The position numbers and the translations under genes were made by a program. A stretch of 64,000 bases of DNA from Aequorivita antarctica (GTDB taxonomy: Bacteria > Bacteroidota > Bacteroidia > Flavobacteriales > Flavobacteriaceae), in contig NZ_VORT01000006.1 of assembly GCF_007997155.1 (NCBI RefSeq), positions 62,001-126,000 of the forward strand. Reading direction: 5' to 3'. A model generated the notes under the pieces. The model was not told the origin of the DNA, ran no database searches, and saw only the letters and a program-made list of their open reading frames with translations. This document shows positions 62,009 through 64,000 of the stretch, piece by piece; positions within the stretch are counted from its first letter, which is position 1; every line of letters begins with the position of its first letter.

Positions 62009-63979
62009 ATGAGCAGCAAAACAGAATTTGACAACATTTCATTCGACCTGCCAAAGAACCAATCCAATGTGATTAAGGTGATTGGAGTAGGCGGTGGAGG
62101 GAGTAACGCCATTAACCATATGTTCAGCCAGGGCATAAAGGGAGTTGACTTTGTAATATGCAACACAGACGCACAAGCTTTGGAAAACAGTCCAGTACCA
62201 GTCAAAATCCAGTTAGGTGTTTCCCTGACCGAAGGTTTGGGCGCTGGTGCAAACCCTAAAGTTGGTGAACAATCTGCCGTGGAGAGCATGGAAGAGATTC
62301 GGAATATGCTTACCACCAATACTAAAATGATTTTCATCACTGCCGGAATGGGTGGTGGTACCGGAACTGGTGCAGCGCCAATTATTGCAAAAATGGCAAA
62401 GGATATGGATATTCTGACTGTTGGTATCGTCACTATTCCATTTCAATTTGAAGGAAAAACCAGAAACGACCAAGCTCATATTGGGGTAGAAAAACTACGT
62501 CAAAATGTGGATTCGTTGGTGGTTATCAACAATAATAAATTACGTGAAGTTTATGGAAACCTTGGTTTTAAAGCTGGATTTTCAAAAGCTGATGAAGTGT
62601 TGGCTACCGCTGCTCGTGGCATTGCCGAAGTAATCACACATCATTACACCCAAAACATTGACCTTCGCGATGCTAAAACCGTGCTTGCCAACAGTGGCAC
62701 TGCCATTATGGGAAGCGCAACCGCTTCTGGGGCAAATAGAGCAAAAGAAGCTATCGGTAGAGCGTTGGATTCACCATTGCTAAACGACAATAAAATAAAA
62801 GGAGCCAAAAACGTATTGCTGCTTATCGTTTCCGGCTCTGATGAAATCACCATTGATGAAATTGGCGAAATCAGTGACCATATTCAAGATGAGGCTGGGC
62901 ACAGTGCAAATATCATTATGGGGGTGGGCGATGAGGAAAGTCTGGAAGGGTCAATTTCTATTACTGTTATTGCAACGGGTTTTAATGTTGAACAACAAAA
63001 CGAAATAGTAAACACTGAAACAAAAAAGATAATCCACACTTTGGAAGACGAGCAAAAAGCGGAACATCACCTTACTCCAAAAGCGACTGCTACTCCCGTA
63101 AGACTGCCTGAAGAACCATTGCCCTCACAGCCAAAAGCTGAAGCAAAAGTGGTAAAGCATACTCTTTTTGATGATGCTGAAGTTGAAGAAAAACTTCCGT
63201 TTGATGGTTACATCAAAACTTCGGATTTATTGAAAAATCTAAAAGTCTCGTATGACGAAGTTGTTGTTGAAGACATGGAGGAATTCAATCAAGTAGCGGT
63301 AAACAAAATAAACGTAAATGAATTTGTAATTCTTGAAGCACCCAAAAAAGAAGAAGAATTAATCAGACCCGAAACTACTTCTGAAGATGGCGATGAGCAA
63401 ATATTAATGTTCGATCTTCCCATAAATTCTTCTATAAAAAAAATCACTGAAAAAAATAAAAAGGAAGAAACGATTTTCTTTGATTTAGACGAAATAGAGG
63501 TTAGGGATCATATTGAAATAGTTCCCATAACCGAAGTTTCAGGTGATGGAATAAAGCGATATAGCTTAGACGATTACCAAGAAGTGGAAGATCGCCTAAA
63601 CAGCGCAAAGCCTTCAAAAGTAGTTGCAGAAGAAATAGAAGATGAAGAAATTGTTTTTGAAAAAAGAACCCTTTCTGAGCCAAGTATTAAGGAAACAGAA
63701 ACTCAAGAAGACCAAGATCCACTAAATGCACCAATATCAAAAATATTAAGCGATCGTACCGAAGAGCGTAAACGCAAGATGAAGGAGTTTAATTATAAAT
63801 TCAAAAACAGTCCTTCACGTATCGATGAAATTGAAAAACAGCCTGCTTACAAGCGTATGGGTATTGATCTTAACGATACAAAGGACGAGTTTAACATTTC
63901 AAGAACTTCTGTAAATACAGATAATGACGAGATTGAATTACGCAAAAACAATTCTTTTTTACACGATAATGTTGACTAA
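62009..63979 (+). CDS. ftsZ: Cell-division GTPase FtsZ
   Basis: The tubulin homolog that forms the Z ring. GTP-binding domain about 20-220 with VGGGGSNAINHM (28-39) and the tubulin signature GGGTGTG (115-121); T7 loop NNNKLREV-type region follows and the C-terminal domain runs to about 335. The remaining about 320 residues are an acidic, low-complexity linker ending with KQPAYKRMGIDL, the likely FtsA-binding tail, and a short extra end. At 656 residues it is far longer than E. coli FtsZ (383), as is common in flavobacteria. Confidence 0.97.
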   Translation: MSSKTEFDNISFDLPKNQSNVIKVIGVGGGGSNAINHMFSQGIKGVDFVICNTDAQALENSPVPVKIQLGVSLTEGLGAGANPKVGEQSAVESMEEIRNMLTTNTKMIFITAGMGGGTGTGAAPIIAKMAKDMDILTVGIVTIPFQFEGKTRNDQAHIGVEKLRQNVDSLVVINNNKLREVYGNLGFKAGFSKADEVLATAARGIAEVITHHYTQNIDLRDAKTVLANSGTAIMGSATASGANRAKEAIGRALDSPLLNDNKIKGAKNVLLLIVSGSDEITIDEIGEISDHIQDEAGHSANIIMGVGDEESLEGSISITVIATGFNVEQQNEIVNTETKKIIHTLEDEQKAEHHLTPKATATPVRLPEEPLPSQPKAEAKVVKHTLFDDAEVEEKLPFDGYIKTSDLLKNLKVSYDEVVVEDMEEFNQVAVNKINVNEFVILEAPKKEEELIRPETTSEDGDEQILMFDLPINSSIKKITEKNKKEETIFFDLDEIEVRDHIEIVPITEVSGDGIKRYSLDDYQEVEDRLNSAKPSKVVAEEIEDEEIVFEKRTLSEPSIKETETQEDQDPLNAPISKILSDRTEERKRKMKEFNYKFKNSPSRIDEIEKQPAYKRMGIDLNDTKDEFNISRTSVNTDNDEIELRKNNSFLHDNVD

Positions 63980-63997
63980 GTGATATTTATTCACTTA
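63977..63997 (+). terminator. Hairpin at the ftsZ stop codon (possible terminator)
   Basis: TAAGTGA (63977-63983) and TCACTTA (63991-63997) form a 7-bp stem with a 7-base loop, beginning at the ftsZ stop codon. The window ends too soon to see a T run. Confidence 0.35.
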
Positions 63998-64000
63998 AAG

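Noticed and set aside
61939-62433. 164-codon minus-strand frame over the ftsZ start
   Set aside because: It is antisense to the GTP-binding domain of FtsZ; the Pro/Ile-rich product is a translation artefact.
1-64000. tRNA, rRNA, insertion sequence, prophage, CRISPR or secondary-metabolite cluster
   Set aside because: I looked for these and found no clover-leaf, transposase, integrase, repeat-spacer array or large synthase in either strand.

Overview
The window is a chromosomal segment of a member of the Bacteroidota, almost certainly family Flavobacteriaceae. This rests on the low G+C coding style, gliding-motility genes (gldA, gldB, gldC), two secreted proteins with type IX secretion (T9SS) C-terminal sorting domains, tandem DUF3857 proteins, methionine synthase split in two, flavobacterial dispersed repeats, and promoters with the Bacteroidota -7 element TAnnTTTG, often with TTG about 18-21 bases upstream. 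I cannot name the genus. I saw no tRNA, rRNA, CRISPR array, prophage or insertion sequence; this is core-genome DNA whose most interesting content is regulatory RNA.

Layout. 1-1048: end of a NarX-like kinase and its LuxR-type regulator. 1125-4316: secreted M28 peptidase and amidase, convergent. 4398-5807: metK behind a leader that looks like a SAM-II class riboswitch. 5894-11120: two single-domain receivers and a 1484-residue CheB-CheR-PAS-histidine kinase. 11344-20444: methionine locus: SAM-I riboswitch, metB-like gene, homoserine dehydrogenase, osmC-like gene, second SAM-I riboswitch, metH N-half, a PLP dehydratase, metH C-half, metF. 20515-23341: lipid A deacylase-like barrel, DUF2807 lipoprotein, gldA. 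23438-26958: Phe-rich leader peptide and attenuator, pheA, DAHP synthase/chorismate mutase, rsgA, dtd. 27022-33966: two DUF3857 proteins, mazG-like gene, small membrane protein, aroA, queA. 34097-37813: T9SS serine peptidase, rlmN, T9SS surface protein. 38137-45402: polyprenyl synthase, ECF sigma / putative anti-sigma / barrel group, dnaG, an orphan LuxR regulator, nadE. 45511-48249: gldB, gldC, engB, hydrolase. 48358-63979: the dcw division and peptidoglycan cluster from mraZ to ftsZ.

How it works together. SAM appears to be read by two RNA folds: two close copies of a SAM-I aptamer ahead of the methionine biosynthesis genes, and a compact SAM-II-like pseudoknot ahead of SAM synthetase. The aromatic operon seems to be governed by classical ribosome-mediated attenuation: a 23-residue leader peptide with six Phe, one Trp and one Tyr codons, followed by mutually exclusive hairpins. 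The dcw cluster starts with four helically phased GTGGTA boxes that are probably the operator of MraZ, its first gene product.

Points for a second look: the SAM-II-like element on metK; the Phe attenuator; a PLP dehydratase between the metH halves; a repeat-derived insert inside metH; a LuxR regulator with Glu at the phospho-acceptor position; a DNA primase without zinc ligands; a DUF3857 protein without its catalytic Cys and His; and several dispersed repeats around osmC.
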